A DNA stretch of 64,000 bases, taken from positions 30,025,258 to 30,089,257 of the forward strand of contig CM055095.1 in NCBI GenBank assembly GCA_029204225.1, given 5' to 3'. Within the stretch, counting starts at the first letter, position 1; each line of letters opens with the position of its first letter. A model generated the notes under the pieces. It was not told the origin of the DNA. It saw nothing but the letters and a program-made list of their open reading frames with translations, and ran no database searches. The position numbers were made by a program, and so were the translations under genes. This document shows positions 62,901 to 64,000 of this stretch, piece after piece. The stretch comes from Diphasiastrum complanatum (lineage: Eukaryota > Streptophyta > Lycopodiopsida > Lycopodiales > Lycopodiaceae).

Positions 62901-64000
62901 TTGTATTTTACTCCACGGGATAGTGCTGTATTTATTCTTCTGGATTCTGCAGAGGCAGTGTGGTTATTGAAGAGGAGTGAGAAATGTAGTGATTTTCCCC
63001 TTGCCATATTCAGGAAAATGCAATTTTTCACTCTAATGTAAATGTTATAATGGATGTTCGAGTCTTCATATTACTTCTTTCCTTGTGCAAGTTATGGTAT
63101 AGCATGGGCAAAAAGCTCAGCTAATAATGGGTACTGAAAAAGAATCCTTATAACAGATAGTAGAAGAAAGTTTGTTTTCATTATTGGAGGATTATTACTT
63201 GCAAAATTTCAAATAACACGTGAGCTTTTGTGAATATTTCTCATTCTAGCTTAGTGTTGGCAAAATTCATGCAGTACATTGTGCTTTCTATGTTCACTTT
63301 TTTCTGTAATGCCTGGCTTGCAAAATTTTTGATGTTTTCTCTCTCTAAAGTTGACTATATGAAGAAGAAAATAGGTGCATCCAAATATCTGTGATTGGCT
63401 GTTGCCAGTATGGGCATCACTATTTTGACCTTCCAGCTTGACAAAATCAAGATATTTGGAGATAGAAGCTTATCTAGAAAATCTGCATTGTAAAATCACG
63501 TGCCTCCAATGTTGAAAGTTGTGGGGGAGGTATCAGATAGTTTTTATGCTGATCATCATCAAGGTATGAGCCTGTGAATACAGTCTTCACAACTCTATTG
63601 ATGCCCTCTTTGTGACACAGGTGGGTAAGGCATTCGCAAGCCCACGCAGGCAGCTGATTTTCTTCTAGCTTCCCATAAAGCCTCCTCTTGCTAGCTCCAA
63701 TGCCACTGTCGGTAAGTGGAGCAGTATATGGAACGGGGAGGGGGCTAAGTGTAGACTTCTTATCCAATAAAAGGGAAATTTGAAAAATCCATCCAAAGCC
63801 CCACCCATAATTGAATCATCGGACCCCTTTTTAACCCAAAAGAGCCTCTTTTTTATTCTAATCAAGTTTGTACATCAAATTCAATTTTGTATATATATTA
63901 TTGTTTTCATAATGAAGGCTTGACATGGATTTCTAAATAAAAGAAAAAACTATCATAAGTTTGAAAAGATTTCAGATTTGGCTCAAGATTGACTGTTCAA
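62901..64000. other. 3' flank, no recognised gene
   Basis: An open frame on the minus strand at 63474-63767 (97 codons) shows no motif I know. It may be part of a neighbouring transposon. Confidence 0.4.

Noticed and set aside
63474-63767. 97-codon minus-strand frame in the 3' flank
   Set aside because: No recognised motif, no splice partners found, and length compatible with chance in this composition.

Overview
The window is plant nuclear DNA. It carries Ty1/copia and Ty3/gypsy chromovirus-type elements with tRNA-iMet primer sites, several non-LTR (LINE) families, and GT-AG introns of very uneven size. The size of the introns and the density of decayed retroelements suggest a large, repeat-rich genome such as a fern or gymnosperm. 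The sequence does not identify the species and I do not name one.

The one host gene I can support is the C-terminal two thirds of a plant DDHD-domain phospholipase A1 of the SGR2 (SHOOT GRAVITROPISM 2) family, on the + strand. Fourteen exons between 10043 and 62583 read in one continuous frame (1788 nt, 595 codons plus stop) with GT-AG borders and matching phases throughout. They encode the HGIGQ segment, the GHSLG lipase serine elbow, a coiled-coil and acidic linker, and the DDHD domain. The N-terminal third, expected to hold the WWE-like region, lies upstream of base 1. Everything from 1 to 10042 is therefore the end of a very long intron. Introns range from 97 bp to about 13.5 kb, and the long ones are packed with retroelements.

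Layout: 1-4.5 kb, a nearly complete copia element; 4.55-6.9 kb, an ORF1-only LINE derivative followed by a truncated LINE RT; 7.7-9.2 kb, inverted and rearranged gypsy fragments around a LINE ORF1 fragment; 10.0-10.5 kb, exons 1-2; 13.7-23.4 kb, LINE and copia fragments; 24.0 kb, exon 3; 25.36-30.29 kb, a gypsy element with both LTRs, a 5-bp target duplication, PBS and PPT; 33.8 kb, exon 4; 35.2-37.4 kb, two fused LINE RT copies; 38.4 kb, exon 5; 39.2-45.1 kb, three decayed gypsy pieces; 45.8-47.8 kb, exons 6-8 with a gypsy gag scrap and a GC-palindromic MITE-like element; 51.5-52.1 kb, exons 9-12; 52.7-59.1 kb, LINE, copia, gypsy and LINE ORF1 remnants; 59.6 kb, exon 13; 60.1-61.25 kb, another ORF1-only LINE derivative; 62.4 kb, last exon and 3' flank.

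No tRNA, rRNA, CRISPR or bacterial-type feature was seen. No element here looks fully coding-competent. The most distinctive signals are the family of LINE ORF1-only copies with a shared 3' hairpin and AATAAAGCT(CT)n tail, the different internal deletion in each gypsy copy, and the short GC-palindromic transposon with an 8-bp target duplication.
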